Shown one piece after another: positions 1-8,731 of a DNA stretch of 52,589 bases (position 1 is the stretch's first letter; every line of letters starts with the position of its first letter). Both the position numbers and the translations under genes were made by a program. Source of the DNA: MGIIb-Q1 sp964342465 (GTDB lineage Archaea; Thermoplasmatota; Poseidoniia; Poseidoniales; Thalassarchaeaceae); contig CAYFFQ010000015.1 in the NCBI GenBank assembly GCA_964342465.1, forward strand, positions 1 to 52,589, in the 5' to 3' direction. The notes beneath the pieces are model-generated. The model was not told where the DNA came from and ran no database searches. It saw only the letters and a list, made by a program, of their open reading frames with translations.

Positions 1-43
1 CCTTCCTCATAACTTCACTTTCTAGACCCACCCGCTAGCCGGC

Positions 44-217
44 TGTTTGCGTGACAAATTGCTTGCAGGGTGTCGCTATAACCCCAAACTCAGATGCAAC
101 ATACCTCAAAACGGATGTTTGCGTGACAAATTGCTTGTAGGGTGTCGCTATAACCCCAAACTCAGATGCAACATACCTCGAAACGGATGTTTGCGTGACA
201 AATTGCTTGTAGGGTGT
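44..217. repeat. 72-bp tandem repeat upstream of aroA (about 2.4 copies)
   Basis: Copies begin at 44, 116 and 188, each starting TGTTTGCGTGAC. The period is exactly 72 bp and the copies differ by single bases (for example CTCAAAACGG versus CTCGAAACGG). The third copy is cut off at about 217, just before the aroA start. The gene to the left lies outside the window, so it cannot be seen whether the unit includes its 3' end. Positions 1-43 show nothing recognisable. Confidence 0.95.
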
Positions 218-230
218 GCACCTCCGAGGC

Positions 231-1526
231 ATGACATCAATGGCAGGTTTGGAGAGTTGGAAGCCCTACCACGCTCTGGATGGTAGTGACGGCAAGGGAG
301 GTAGCATTCGCATTCCTGCCTTCAATCCGAATGCATCATCGGGTGAAATCCAGTGGCAGTTGGCACCTTCGAAGAGCCATTTCATTCGCTGGTTGCTTCT
401 CGCCGCCCAAGGTGAGGCTGATGTGAGCCTCAAGTTTTCAGGACGGCTGGGGGAAGATGTTGAGTCGATGGCGCGCTGTCTCACCCAGATGGGGGTCAGA
501 ATTGAACGGCATAGCGGAGAATGGACTGTCCACGGCGTCGGTGTACACGGATTCAAACGCCCAGTTTCAGTCCTCAATTGCGGCAACTCCGGCACTGCAC
601 TCCGCCTGCTGACCGTCGCCGCCGCCCGCCTTGACTACCCAGTGATGCTCGACGGCGACAGAACTCTCAGAAAGCGCCACTCAGAGACCCTCCTTCACAT
701 ATTGGAGTATCTCGGTGGAGAGGTGAGCCACGGAACCGGTCTTGAGTCACTGCCCTACTATGTGCGCGGGCCCATCCAATCAGGCGAAGTCACCCTTGAA
801 GTGAGTAGGTCGAGCCAACCACTCTCAGCACTTCTGCTCTCCATGCCGGCACTGTCAGGGGATGTCAGGGTAAATCTCTCTGGAGAAGGGGTTTCGCGCA
901 GACACGCCCAACTCTCTTTCGACCTCGCAGAACTCACCGGCTCAGCCAACAAAATGGACTGGCGACCGTACATCTCACTCACTCCTTGGGAGGTGAACTG
1001 CCCTGCTACCGTGGAGATTCCTAGTGACCGGTCGTTGGAGGTTTTCGCGATTTTGTTCTCTCTGGTTCATGGGGTTGAAGTTGATGTGGTGAATAGGCCG
1101 AGCGATGAGGATTCGCTGGGGGCGGAGATTCTCGTTGACATTCAATCCGAGGGGCCGCAAACCATCTCATTGAGAGATGCGAACGACCTCATCTCTCCTC
1201 TGGCCGCAATTCTAGCACTCGGGGCTGGCGGGCAGATAACCGAGGCGGGTCACGCGAGACACAAGGAGTCCAATCGAATTGAAAAAACCGTTGCACTGCT
1301 CGGCCGATTCGGGATTGAGGCGGTGGCGGAAGAGGCGGGGATTTCGGTTGCCGGTGGTCAGCGGATTTCGGCGCCGAGGGGAGTTGTGAACACCGAGGGC
1401 GACCACCGGCTGTGGATGACTGCCGCCTGCCTCGCCAGCAAGGTTGGAGCCACTCTGAGTCATCCAAACTGCTTCCGCGTTTCCGACCCCGATTTTCTGG
1501 GGAAAATCGGGATGGGGAGTGATTGA
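231..1526 (+). CDS. aroA: 3-phosphoshikimate 1-carboxyvinyltransferase (EPSP synthase)
   Basis: Transfers enolpyruvate from PEP to shikimate-3-phosphate, the sixth step of the shikimate pathway to aromatic amino acids; cytosolic. The 431-residue length is normal for the family. Conserved blocks appear in order: LAPSKSHFIRW near the N-terminus (family P-x-SKS-x-x-R), CGNSGTALRLL, DGDRTLRKR, SRSSQPLSALLL, the NDLISPLAAI block that normally carries the catalytic Asp, HARHKESNRI (family RxKESDR) and EGDHRLWM (family DHR). ATG 231 is chosen; GTG 216 and ATG 240 are also possible, and none has a clear ribosome binding site. The last eight codons lie inside the 72-bp repeat that follows the gene. 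Confidence 0.95.
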   Translation: MTSMAGLESWKPYHALDGSDGKGGSIRIPAFNPNASSGEIQWQLAPSKSHFIRWLLLAAQGEADVSLKFSGRLGEDVESMARCLTQMGVRIERHSGEWTVHGVGVHGFKRPVSVLNCGNSGTALRLLTVAAARLDYPVMLDGDRTLRKRHSETLLHILEYLGGEVSHGTGLESLPYYVRGPIQSGEVTLEVSRSSQPLSALLLSMPALSGDVRVNLSGEGVSRRHAQLSFDLAELTGSANKMDWRPYISLTPWEVNCPATVEIPSDRSLEVFAILFSLVHGVEVDVVNRPSDEDSLGAEILVDIQSEGPQTISLRDANDLISPLAAILALGAGGQITEAGHARHKESNRIEKTVALLGRFGIEAVAEEAGISVAGGQRISAPRGVVNTEGDHRLWMTAACLASKVGATLSHPNCFRVSDPDFLGKIGMGSD

Positions 1527-1700
1527 TTGGACTCAATAGTTGAAGATTCTGACGAGAAATCTAGGGATGCCTCAAAAATCGGGATGGGGAGTGATTGATT
1601 GGACTCAATGGTTGAAGATTCTGACGAGAAATCTAGGGATGCCTCAAAAATCGGGATGAGGGGTGAATGATTGGACTCAATAGTTGAAGATTCTGACGAG
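1503..1700. repeat. 72-bp tandem repeat spanning the aroA end and the sirtuin fragment start
   Basis: Copies start at 1503, 1575 and 1647 (partial, to about 1700). The first 24 bp of copy 1 are the final codons and stop of aroA. Because 72 is divisible by 3, each unit restates the aroA tail (KIGMGSD then stop), followed by a TTG-led reading frame starting DSIVEDSDE. The third copy runs into the sirtuin-like fragment. The junction between the two genes has therefore been duplicated in tandem. Confidence 0.95.
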
Positions 1701-1876
1701 GCTTCGGACGAGAACCAACTGGCTAGTGATGAACAGCCGGAACTCAACTCTGAGAATCCGGTCAGAATCACCGTTCTGACCGGAGCTGGAATCAGCGCCG
1801 AATCAGGCATCAAAACATTTCGAGACCATGACGGATTATGGGAAAACCATCGGATTGAGGATGTTTTCCAACAACT
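1671..1876 (+). pseudogene. Truncated sirtuin (NAD-dependent protein deacylase) N-terminal fragment
   Basis: An acidic leader of about 30 residues is followed by the unmistakable Sir2 NAD-binding start: VLTGAGISAESGI, then TFRDHDGLWE and IEDV (family GAGxSxxSGIPxFR and DGLW). About 65 residues remain, and the frame then enters unrelated sequence at about 1876-1880, exactly where a duplicated piece of the mutL 3' end begins. The catalytic His, the zinc Cys pairs and the rest of the Rossmann fold (about 200 residues) are missing. The only in-frame start is TTG 1671. This is either a real deletion remnant or a mis-join at a repeat; in both cases no working sirtuin is encoded here. Confidence 0.8.
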
Positions 1877-1877
1877 T

Positions 1878-2000
1878 CACCGTCGGCCGACCATGCACAC
1901 AAGCCCACGGATTTCAGCCGTGTCTGCCAAAATGGTCATCTAAAGTGCCGACATCGAGTTTCATCACCGTCGGCCGACCATGCACACAGGCCCACGGATT
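1878..2000. repeat. Duplicated mutL 3'-end segment (87-bp offset)
   Basis: A 38-bp stretch containing CCGTCGGCCGACCATGCACA occurs at about 1878-1915 and again, with one difference, at about 1965-2002. The right copy lies inside mutL and encodes the conserved CVHGRPT motif. The left copy lies just beyond the mutL stop codon and forms the breakpoint of the sirtuin fragment. Confidence 0.9.
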
Positions 2001-3992
2001 CTCAATTGACGACATATCGGCGAGAAGTCGCCGCATCTCAGCGAGACTCAATTTCTGATTCGCCTTGACTGCCCCCCTACACGATTTCATGAAGGCAATC
2101 TCATCGGCGAGTCGCTCAGCGACGGTCAGCGGCCCATCTTCTCCACTAATCGCCAATTCATCGACCAAATCGGTGAAAAACCCTCCCAAACGAGAATCCC
2201 CAGCGAGCATCAGTGGAACTGATGTCAGCGACATCTGGCCACCCTCCAGCGAGAAGGAAAAACCGAGCCCCTCCAATCTCTCAGTGAAACCCATCACCAG
2301 TGCAGAACGGGCAGGGTCAAGGGCGAGGGAGAGCGGTTGGATAAGCGGTTGCGGTTGCCAATTTTCCATTTTTTCGCGCAGCCTCTCATAGCGAATCCTC
2401 TCATGCAGTGCGTGCTGGTCAACCACATAGAGAGAGTCGTCACCTTGGGCGAGAATGTACGAGTCAGCGAACTGAGCAAGAGGCTCCATCTGCGGAATCT
2501 CCGTCACCACATCATCGCAGACCGGCTCTTCGAGGGGGGAGGTGGGCTCGCCGTCCATCGCGTATCTGTGCAACTCCCTTTCACCTGAGGAAAGTGGGGG
2601 GGAGATGGGTCTTGCTGGAGAGCCGGGGAGGGGTTGTTGAGCCAATGGAGAGGTCGAGATAGGGCGTGGTTTTGGGGATGTGTCCGTCGCCGATACGCCA
2701 CCTTGGTAGAACTTGGTCTGGATTGTAGGATTTGGAGTCTGCAAGGGGTCTGTTGTGGAGAACCTATCCGCTGATGCATCATGCTCTGCATCCCTCTGCT
2801 GACTCGGTGTGTTAGCAACATTTTCTGCTGTTTTCGCCCATTTAGGCATTGATTCAGAGGGCGTTCTGCCACTCGGCGCGGTCTTCGGATTCTTCGTTTT
2901 GGTCGGCCACCTCTTGCCGGAGCCAACCGCGCCGAGAGGGAAATCTGCGCTTGCTGCTTCACCTGTGGGAACCTGTTTGAGAGTGTGTTTGATGGCTCTC
3001 TCCAGCCGTTCTAGGACTCGCCAAGAATGGCGAAGTCTCACCTCTCTCTTCGTCGGGTGAACATTGACATCCACTTCGTCGGCCGGCAGGTCCAACATGA
3101 GGACGGCAACAGGGTGTCGGCCGACCATCAAACGGGTATGATAGCCTCTCTTGATAGCCTGTAAGAATGGTTGCGAGGCGACAGGTCGCCCGTTGATGAT
3201 GATATGGACATCATCGGCTCTTCCGCGATTGATGTCGGGCGGAGAAATCCAGCCTCGCCATCTCTCCTCACCAGGCGCTTCGGAATCGGTTTCAGAGGCG
3301 CTCAGTTCGACCAACCTCTCGCTAGAACCACCTAAGAGGTCATAGAGACGTTCACCGATTTCGTCGGTCTTAGGGGTGTCGAGGATGGAACGGCCATCCA
3401 CGGTCAAGCGAAAGGAGACTTTAGGGGTGCAGAGGGCATGAGAGACGACCACATCCACCACCTTCGCCGTCTCAGTCGCAGGGCGGCGCTGAAAGGCGAG
3501 CCGTGCCGGTTGATTGGCAAACAGATTTCTCACCTCTATCAGAGTACCAAAGGCGAGTCCTTCTGCCTCTATTTCTTTGACTTCGCCGTCTGCCACGGTT
3601 ATTGAGCGCCCTTCATTTCCCTGTGGCCTGCTTGCAACTTTCAAAATCGACACCGCGCCAATGCTGGCGAGTGCCTCGCCACGGAATCCAAGTGTGTATA
3701 TTGCGCTCAGGTCGGCCGCATCAGAGAGTTTGCTGGTGGCGTGGCGAGTCACCGCCAACTTTAGTTGGTCTGCGACAATACCCCTACCATCATCCCGCAC
3801 GGATATTAGGTCGAATCCACCCCTGTCGATGATGACCTCAATTCTTGTCGCACCCGCATCGAGTGAGTTTTCCAAGAGTTCCTTGACAACCTGTGCCGGC
3901 CTTTCAACGACTTCGCCGGCGGCGATGAGGCCGATTGTCTTGTCATCCAGTTGAACTATTTGGCCGGTGACTTCTCCACTCAGTTCATCCAC
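1914..3992 (-). CDS. mutL: DNA mismatch repair protein MutL, endonuclease type
   Basis: Couples mismatch recognition by MutS to strand incision. 692 residues. The N-terminal GHKL ATPase shows AAGEVVERP, LLENSLDAGA, DDGRGI and TLGFRGEALASIG, and then the transducer domain. A Pro/Ser-rich linker covers about residues 340-490. The C-terminal dimerisation domain carries DQHALHERIRYE at about 525-536, an exact match to the metal-binding endonuclease motif DQHA(x)2E(x)4E, supported by SCRGAVK (C638) and CVHGRPT (C669, H671). This MutL should therefore nick DNA itself, without MutH. The start shown is GTG 3992 and is uncertain. It follows mutS on the same strand by about 75 bp. Few archaea have MutS/MutL, and the pair is generally regarded as acquired from bacteria. 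Confidence 0.96.
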   Translation of the reverse strand: MDELSGEVTGQIVQLDDKTIGLIAAGEVVERPAQVVKELLENSLDAGATRIEVIIDRGGFDLISVRDDGRGIVADQLKLAVTRHATSKLSDAADLSAIYTLGFRGEALASIGAVSILKVASRPQGNEGRSITVADGEVKEIEAEGLAFGTLIEVRNLFANQPARLAFQRRPATETAKVVDVVVSHALCTPKVSFRLTVDGRSILDTPKTDEIGERLYDLLGGSSERLVELSASETDSEAPGEERWRGWISPPDINRGRADDVHIIINGRPVASQPFLQAIKRGYHTRLMVGRHPVAVLMLDLPADEVDVNVHPTKREVRLRHSWRVLERLERAIKHTLKQVPTGEAASADFPLGAVGSGKRWPTKTKNPKTAPSGRTPSESMPKWAKTAENVANTPSQQRDAEHDASADRFSTTDPLQTPNPTIQTKFYQGGVSATDTSPKPRPISTSPLAQQPLPGSPARPISPPLSSGERELHRYAMDGEPTSPLEEPVCDDVVTEIPQMEPLAQFADSYILAQGDDSLYVVDQHALHERIRYERLREKMENWQPQPLIQPLSLALDPARSALVMGFTERLEGLGFSFSLEGGQMSLTSVPLMLAGDSRLGGFFTDLVDELAISGEDGPLTVAERLADEIAFMKSCRGAVKANQKLSLAEMRRLLADMSSIENPWACVHGRPTVMKLDVGTLDDHFGRHG

Positions 3993-4066
3993 CTCCGTTC
4001 ACCAACCAGCGCACTTAGCACCCTGAGAACTGGTATTGAGGGGTCATGCGACAAGATTCGCCCACC

Positions 4067-6922
4067 TCACTCCTCCAACCAATCATGTTGCCCACGAAGG
4101 ATGCCCTTCAGTTCGTAGAGAAGGTCCATCGCCTCGCGTGGAGAGAGTGTGTCTGGGTCCATTTGATGGAGCCGGTCTAGAACTGCTGTCTCGGTCTCAT
4201 CAACTATGGTGGCAGGTTGAATAGAATGCGGGTGCTCCTCCTCGGCCCCACCTGCCGCGGTGATTTCCCCCCCTTGGGCCGAATCATCAGCAGCGATGTC
4301 CTTTACTCCCGCACCGCTGGCTCCGCCGCCAACTCCCGCACCGCTGGCTCCGCCGCCAACTCCGCCGCCAACTCCCGCACCGCTGGCTCCGCCGCCAACT
4401 CCTGCGCCGCTGGCTCCGCCGCCAACTCCCGCGCCGCCACCCTTGGGAAGCATCCAGCCGAAGAGTGATGATTGCCCTACATCACGCGCCAACGGTGATG
4501 CGCCATCACCGGCCCGCGCCCCTTCCGCTTGAAATTCTAGGAAGAGAAGAAGGTCTCTCGCCCTCTCAACCACATGGGCGGGAAGCCCAGCCAGTGAGGC
4601 GACCTGAACCCCATACGAATCGTCACACGGCCCGTCCGCAACCGTGTAGAGAAATTTGAGTTCATCAGCCCTCTGAGCGACCTGAACATGGACATTTGTC
4701 AGATTCTCTATTTCTGCCTCTAGTCCTACCAATTGGTGATAATGGGTGGCGAAAAGACATCTACATCCGATTCTGCCGGCGACATCCTCAGTCACCGCCC
4801 AAGCGATGGCGAGCCCATCAAAAGTCGATGTTCCTCTGCCAATCTCATCAAGAAGCACTAGAGAGTGGGGAGTCGCTCGTCGCAGAATGTGTGCTACTTC
4901 TATCATCTCGACCATGAATGTCGAGCGACCTCTGCGTATGTCGTCGTGCGCACCCACCCGCGTGAAAACGCGGTCAACGACACCGATTCTCGCCCTCTCC
5001 GCCGGCACAAATGAGCCGGCTTGGGCGAGAATCGAAATCAAAGCAGTCTGCCTGAGATAGGTCGATTTTCCACCCATGTTTGGCCCAGTCAGCAGCAGAA
5101 ATCGCCGCCTACCTTTCATCGACAGGTCGTTGGGAACAAATCCTGAGTTCGCTTCCAGCACCGGATGCCTACCCTCTTTGATACTGAGGTGGTCACCATC
5201 ACTGATTTCCGGTCTGGACCACCCATATTTCCGAGCGTGTTGCGCCAGTGAGCAGAGCACGTCCACCGTGGCCACTTTGCGAGCCATTTCTGAGAGTGTT
5301 TTGCAGTGCTGCCCCACCTCATCCCTGAGTTCCTTGAACAACTCGTATTCAAGCGCGTTCCCCCTGCTCTCGGCGTTGAGAATCAACTCCTCCTTCTGTT
5401 TCAACTCCTCGGTGATGAACCGTTCTGCATTGACCAGAGTCTGACGTCTGGTGTATTCTTCAGGGATTTTGTCAAGGTGTGCGTTTGATACTTCGATGAA
5501 ATAGCCAAATTGACGGTTGAACTTCACTTTGAGACGAGGGATGTCAAGCCTTTCTCGCTCGCTCTCTTCGAGCCTTGCCAACCACTCCTTGCCCTCTTCG
5601 ACCGCTTCTCTGTGCGCATCCAATTTCGCTGACCATCCGGTTCGGAAAAGTGCCCCCTCACGAATAGTTGCGGGGAGTTCATCATTCAATGCACTGGTGA
5701 TATGAGATTTGGTCTCTTCAAGGTCCAATAATCCATCTGCACATTCGAGGAGTAATTCATCGCTGCCTTCAGTCAGAATAGAATGGAGAGAAGGCAGCCG
5801 AGCGAGATTGTCGGCGATGGCTGAGAGGTCTCGCCCGTTAGCTCGCCCGTAGGCGAGACGAGTCGAGAGCCTCTCCAAATCTCTGCTGCCGCGCAGAACT
5901 TCTCTGATGTCGCGCAGGCGGCGACTGGCATTGATGAGAGATGCGACTGAACCATGTCGCTTTGCCATCTCCTCGCGGTCTAGAAGCGGCATCAGTAACC
6001 ATTGGCGCAACATTCTGCGCCCCATCCAAGTGTGGGTATGGTCGATTGCGGAGAGAAGGCTTCCTTGCTTCTCTCCAGCAAGAGTATGAGTGATTTCGAG
6101 GTTTTTCAGTGTTGTCTCATCCAACACCATGTAATTTGCTTCCTCGGCAAACTCGATTTCACGCAGCGGCACGGTGGCCGCGAGGTGCAACTTGGCAAGA
6201 TACGAAGTCGCCATGCCACAAGCCTCCAATCCGAGCGGTTTGGAATCAAGGTCAATATGGCCGAGGTCACTTACTTCCAACACCGATTTCAGGCTCTCAA
6301 AACGACCCTTTCGGGGAACCTCATGCACCGACATCATCAATCCGTCAATCGACTTAACAAGTTCTGAAATTGACTCATTATCGGCGTCATTCCGGCTCAT
6401 CACCAACTCACTCGGCTGCCACCGCAACAGTTCATCGCGCAGCCGCTCGAACCGTCCCGCCCCACTCAATTCACCGACCCATGCGCGACCGGTGCTGGGG
6501 TCAGAAACCGACCATCCGAGGGCATCGCCACGCAGAACGAGAGAGGAGAGGAGGGCAGAAGTGTCCTCGCCTATCAGACTCTCTTCGTACAACGAGCCGG
6601 GAGTATAGACCCGCGTCACCACACGCTGCAGGAGTTTCTTGCCAGGGCGAAGTTCCTCTTCCTGTTCGCACATCGTCACTTTGAAGCCGGCGCGCAGCAT
6701 CCTTTGCAGATATGATTCCACCGAATGCCACGGCACACCAGCCATCGGGATTGGGTTGTCGCTGTTTTTTTCGCGGCTGGTGAGGGTGATACCCAAGACT
6801 TCGCTGGCGACCATTGCATCGTCGTGGAACATCTCATAGAAATCACCCATGCGGAAAAATAGGATGGTGTCAGGATGTTCCGCCTTGATGGCGTGGAACT
6901 GTTCCATCATCGGTGTAGCCAT
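4067..6922 (-). CDS. mutS: DNA mismatch repair protein MutS
   Basis: Recognises mismatches and small loops in DNA. 951 residues from ATG 6922, preceded by AGGGGTTGAG; an upstream in-frame GTG is less likely. The N-terminal mismatch-binding motif is GDFYEMF with F28 and E30. The clamp and lever domains follow, then the ABC ATPase with Walker A TGPNMGGKST (K619) and DEIGRGTSTFDG at about 692-703. QSSLFGWM near 817 resembles a sliding-clamp binding motif. The C-terminal MDPDTLSPREAMDLLYELK block is the usual dimerisation helix region. Between ATPase and C-terminus there is an unusual Gly/Ala/Val/Ser repeat, about residues 828-872, encoded by a 27-bp minisatellite. First gene of the mutS-mutL unit. 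Confidence 0.97.
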   Translation of the reverse strand: MATPMMEQFHAIKAEHPDTILFFRMGDFYEMFHDDAMVASEVLGITLTSREKNSDNPIPMAGVPWHSVESYLQRMLRAGFKVTMCEQEEELRPGKKLLQRVVTRVYTPGSLYEESLIGEDTSALLSSLVLRGDALGWSVSDPSTGRAWVGELSGAGRFERLRDELLRWQPSELVMSRNDADNESISELVKSIDGLMMSVHEVPRKGRFESLKSVLEVSDLGHIDLDSKPLGLEACGMATSYLAKLHLAATVPLREIEFAEEANYMVLDETTLKNLEITHTLAGEKQGSLLSAIDHTHTWMGRRMLRQWLLMPLLDREEMAKRHGSVASLINASRRLRDIREVLRGSRDLERLSTRLAYGRANGRDLSAIADNLARLPSLHSILTEGSDELLLECADGLLDLEETKSHITSALNDELPATIREGALFRTGWSAKLDAHREAVEEGKEWLARLEESERERLDIPRLKVKFNRQFGYFIEVSNAHLDKIPEEYTRRQTLVNAERFITEELKQKEELILNAESRGNALEYELFKELRDEVGQHCKTLSEMARKVATVDVLCSLAQHARKYGWSRPEISDGDHLSIKEGRHPVLEANSGFVPNDLSMKGRRRFLLLTGPNMGGKSTYLRQTALISILAQAGSFVPAERARIGVVDRVFTRVGAHDDIRRGRSTFMVEMIEVAHILRRATPHSLVLLDEIGRGTSTFDGLAIAWAVTEDVAGRIGCRCLFATHYHQLVGLEAEIENLTNVHVQVAQRADELKFLYTVADGPCDDSYGVQVASLAGLPAHVVERARDLLLFLEFQAEGARAGDGASPLARDVGQSSLFGWMLPKGGGAGVGGGASGAGVGGGASGAGVGGGVGGGASGAGVGGGASGAGVKDIAADDSAQGGEITAAGGAEEEHPHSIQPATIVDETETAVLDRLHQMDPDTLSPREAMDLLYELKGILRGQHDWLEE
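4305..4440. repeat. 27-bp coding minisatellite inside mutS
   Basis: About four to five near-identical 27-bp units (plus strand, each containing CCGCTGGCTCCGCCGCCAACT-like sequence) with one 12-bp partial insertion. It encodes GGGASGAGV repeats in MutS. The repeat length is a multiple of 3, so copy-number change keeps the frame. Confidence 0.9.
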
Positions 6923-6959
6923 CTCAACCCCTACTTCCACTGCAACTCGATTTGCCTAC

Positions 6960-6974
6960 CCGCCCAAAGGGCGG
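6960..6974 (-). promoter_or_regulatory. GC-rich hairpin in the presumed mutS leader
   Basis: CCGCCC-AAA-GGGCGG forms a perfect 6-bp stem with a 3-nt loop, about 40 bp upstream of the mutS ATG. AT-rich stretches resembling TATA boxes on the minus strand lie further upstream (7013-7033), so the hairpin would be transcribed in the leader. No function can be assigned. Confidence 0.45.
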
Positions 6975-7085
6975 AGTTTTAGGCGAGATGTGACATCACA
7001 AAAACAAACCGCCTATTTTGCGAGCATATTTTTCCTTGATTTCGTCAGACTGCGAGCAGGTTCAGAATAACCCTCATCATTTTCA

Positions 7086-7411
7086 TCCTGAGTGGATGTT
7101 TTGACACCTTGTGGTCTCCATTATCCACATCCTGAGTAGGTTTTCTGCCACTTTTTGGTTCGCATCATCTCCATCCCGAGTGGATGTTTTGACACCTTGT
7201 GGTCTCCATTATCCACATCCTGAGTAGGTTTTNNNNNNNNNNNNNNNNNNNNNNNNNNNNNNNNNNNNNNNNNNNNNNNNNNNNNNNNNNNNNNNNNNNN
7301 NNNNNNNNNNNNNNNNNNNNNNNNNNNNNNNNCCTTGTGGTCTCCATTATCCACATCCTGAGTAGGTTTTCTGCCACTTTTTGGTTCCCATCATCTCCAT
7401 CCCGAGTGGAT
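7086..7411. repeat. 88-bp tandem repeat built of 44-bp half-units, with an assembly gap
   Basis: The 532-bp space between mutS and the EamA gene is mostly this array. Related CCTGAGTGG/CCTGAGTAGG/CCCGAGTGG cores recur at 7087, 7131 and 7175, exactly 44 bp apart. Alternate half-units are near identical, giving an 88-bp higher-order period (7093, 7181). Copies continue on the other side of 100 Ns. The flank 7412-7472 shows nothing recognisable. Confidence 0.9.
7233..7332. other. Assembly gap (100 N) inside a tandem array
   Basis: Exactly 100 Ns, the usual placeholder for a gap of unknown size. The same repeat family occurs on both sides, so copy number here is unresolved. Confidence 1.
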
Positions 7412-7472
7412 TATCAAACCCCTCGAGGTTCAGCCAACGAGTTGCAAGTGCATGGTTGCTCCACGGTGTGTA

Positions 7473-8489
7473 TCAGTCACTTTCGTTGGCGGACTCTTGA
7501 GCCATTTTCACGCCGATGAGAATCAGAGCGAGTCCGACGAACAGCAGAACTCCAGTGGACTCGCCGAGAATCACCACTCCGGCCAGAATCCCGAAAAATG
7601 GCACGAGATAGACATAGGTGGCAGCGGCAGTAGCCCCTATCTTGTCAACCCCCTCAGCAAACCAAGCATAGGCAAGAACTGTGGATAGGGCCGCGAGATA
7701 GGCCAACCAAAGGAGGTTCTTGGTGGTGGGCAGTGCGTCAGCACCCCAAACCATGAGGTCAAAAACCGCGAGTGGAGTGAGAAGTAGCCACCCGAACAGA
7801 GAAGCCCATGCAACTATGGCGAGAGGCGTAGGTTTTTCCTTGGTTTCGTCATTTTCCAAGACCTTCTTAATCAAAATCGTCGACACAGCCCAACTCGCAG
7901 CGGCACACATGATGAGGAAGTCACCAAGCAACCGCATCGAAGTGGGGATGTCTGTGTTCGGCGACCAACCGGTGACAAGAGCGACACCTACTAGTCCAAC
8001 AGAGAGTCCGAACAGTAGTCTGCCGGATATTTTCCTCCTTAGGAGTGGGACGGCCAGCAGTGCCGTGAATACAGGGTTGAAGGTGATTAGGACAGATGCG
8101 TCAGACGCTGCAGTACGAGACATTCCGTGCATGAACAACAATTGGTATAGAAAAGTCGAGAAAAAAGCTATCCAGGCGAGGCGAAAGAACATCTCCTCAT
8201 CGGGAATCCACAGAGACCCTCTCTCCTCCCCCTCGCCACATTCGACCAGTGAGGATGATTCAAAGCCCTTCTCTTGGGTGAAAATCAACCAGATGAAGAA
8301 CAGCGGTATGGTCATGGCGTATCGATACCACGCCGCCACCGCCTCTGGCAGTGAGAGGGCGACCTCGCGGCCGGCTGCCCAAGCCACCCCCCAAGATGCG
8401 GCGACAAACAGCAGTTTCAGGTGGGTGACGATGCCGCCAGCGAAGAATCTGGGACCATTCGCACCACCCCCATGTAGAGCATCAGTCAC
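7473..8489 (-). CDS. EamA/DMT-superfamily transporter
   Basis: Predicted multispanning exporter or permease of the drug/metabolite transporter superfamily; substrate unknown. 338 residues with about ten hydrophobic segments arranged as two EamA halves. The first half runs from LKLLFVAASWGVAWAAGREV through PVFTALLAVPLL. The second runs from FLIMCAAASWAVSTIL to GLALILIGV. The Pro/Gly-rich AASWGxxxxxGR and NPVFTALLAxPLLRR segments are typical of the family. The start shown is GTG 8489, without a visible ribosome binding site. A GTATAGTT element near 8536-8545 on the minus strand is a plausible TATA box. Confidence 0.88.
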   Translation of the reverse strand: MTDALHGGGANGPRFFAGGIVTHLKLLFVAASWGVAWAAGREVALSLPEAVAAWYRYAMTIPLFFIWLIFTQEKGFESSSLVECGEGEERGSLWIPDEEMFFRLAWIAFFSTFLYQLLFMHGMSRTAASDASVLITFNPVFTALLAVPLLRRKISGRLLFGLSVGLVGVALVTGWSPNTDIPTSMRLLGDFLIMCAAASWAVSTILIKKVLENDETKEKPTPLAIVAWASLFGWLLLTPLAVFDLMVWGADALPTTKNLLWLAYLAALSTVLAYAWFAEGVDKIGATAAATYVYLVPFFGILAGVVILGESTGVLLFVGLALILIGVKMAQESANESD

Positions 8490-8731
8490 AGCCGACGGGG
8501 GCTGGCCGGGGTTGATGAAATGATGCTACAACTATACTGTCGAATGGGGGTGTGGTAACCGGCCATCCCTACCCAAACTGTACACCGAGCATCGCATCGG
8601 ACCAGTGGGGGTGAATTTAGGAGAAAAATTGACCGCCGACTCTCGCCTCTGTAAAACAACATCTTCGAAGTCGGATTGGCAAACAGAATGACGAGGTCTA
8701 CGAATTTGGTCGCATCGGGTTGATACTATCA

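Noticed and set aside
7081..7411. Repeated TTATCCACA, identical to a bacterial DnaA box
   Set aside because: Archaea lack DnaA, and the motif recurs only because it is inside the 88-bp tandem unit; no other origin signature is present.
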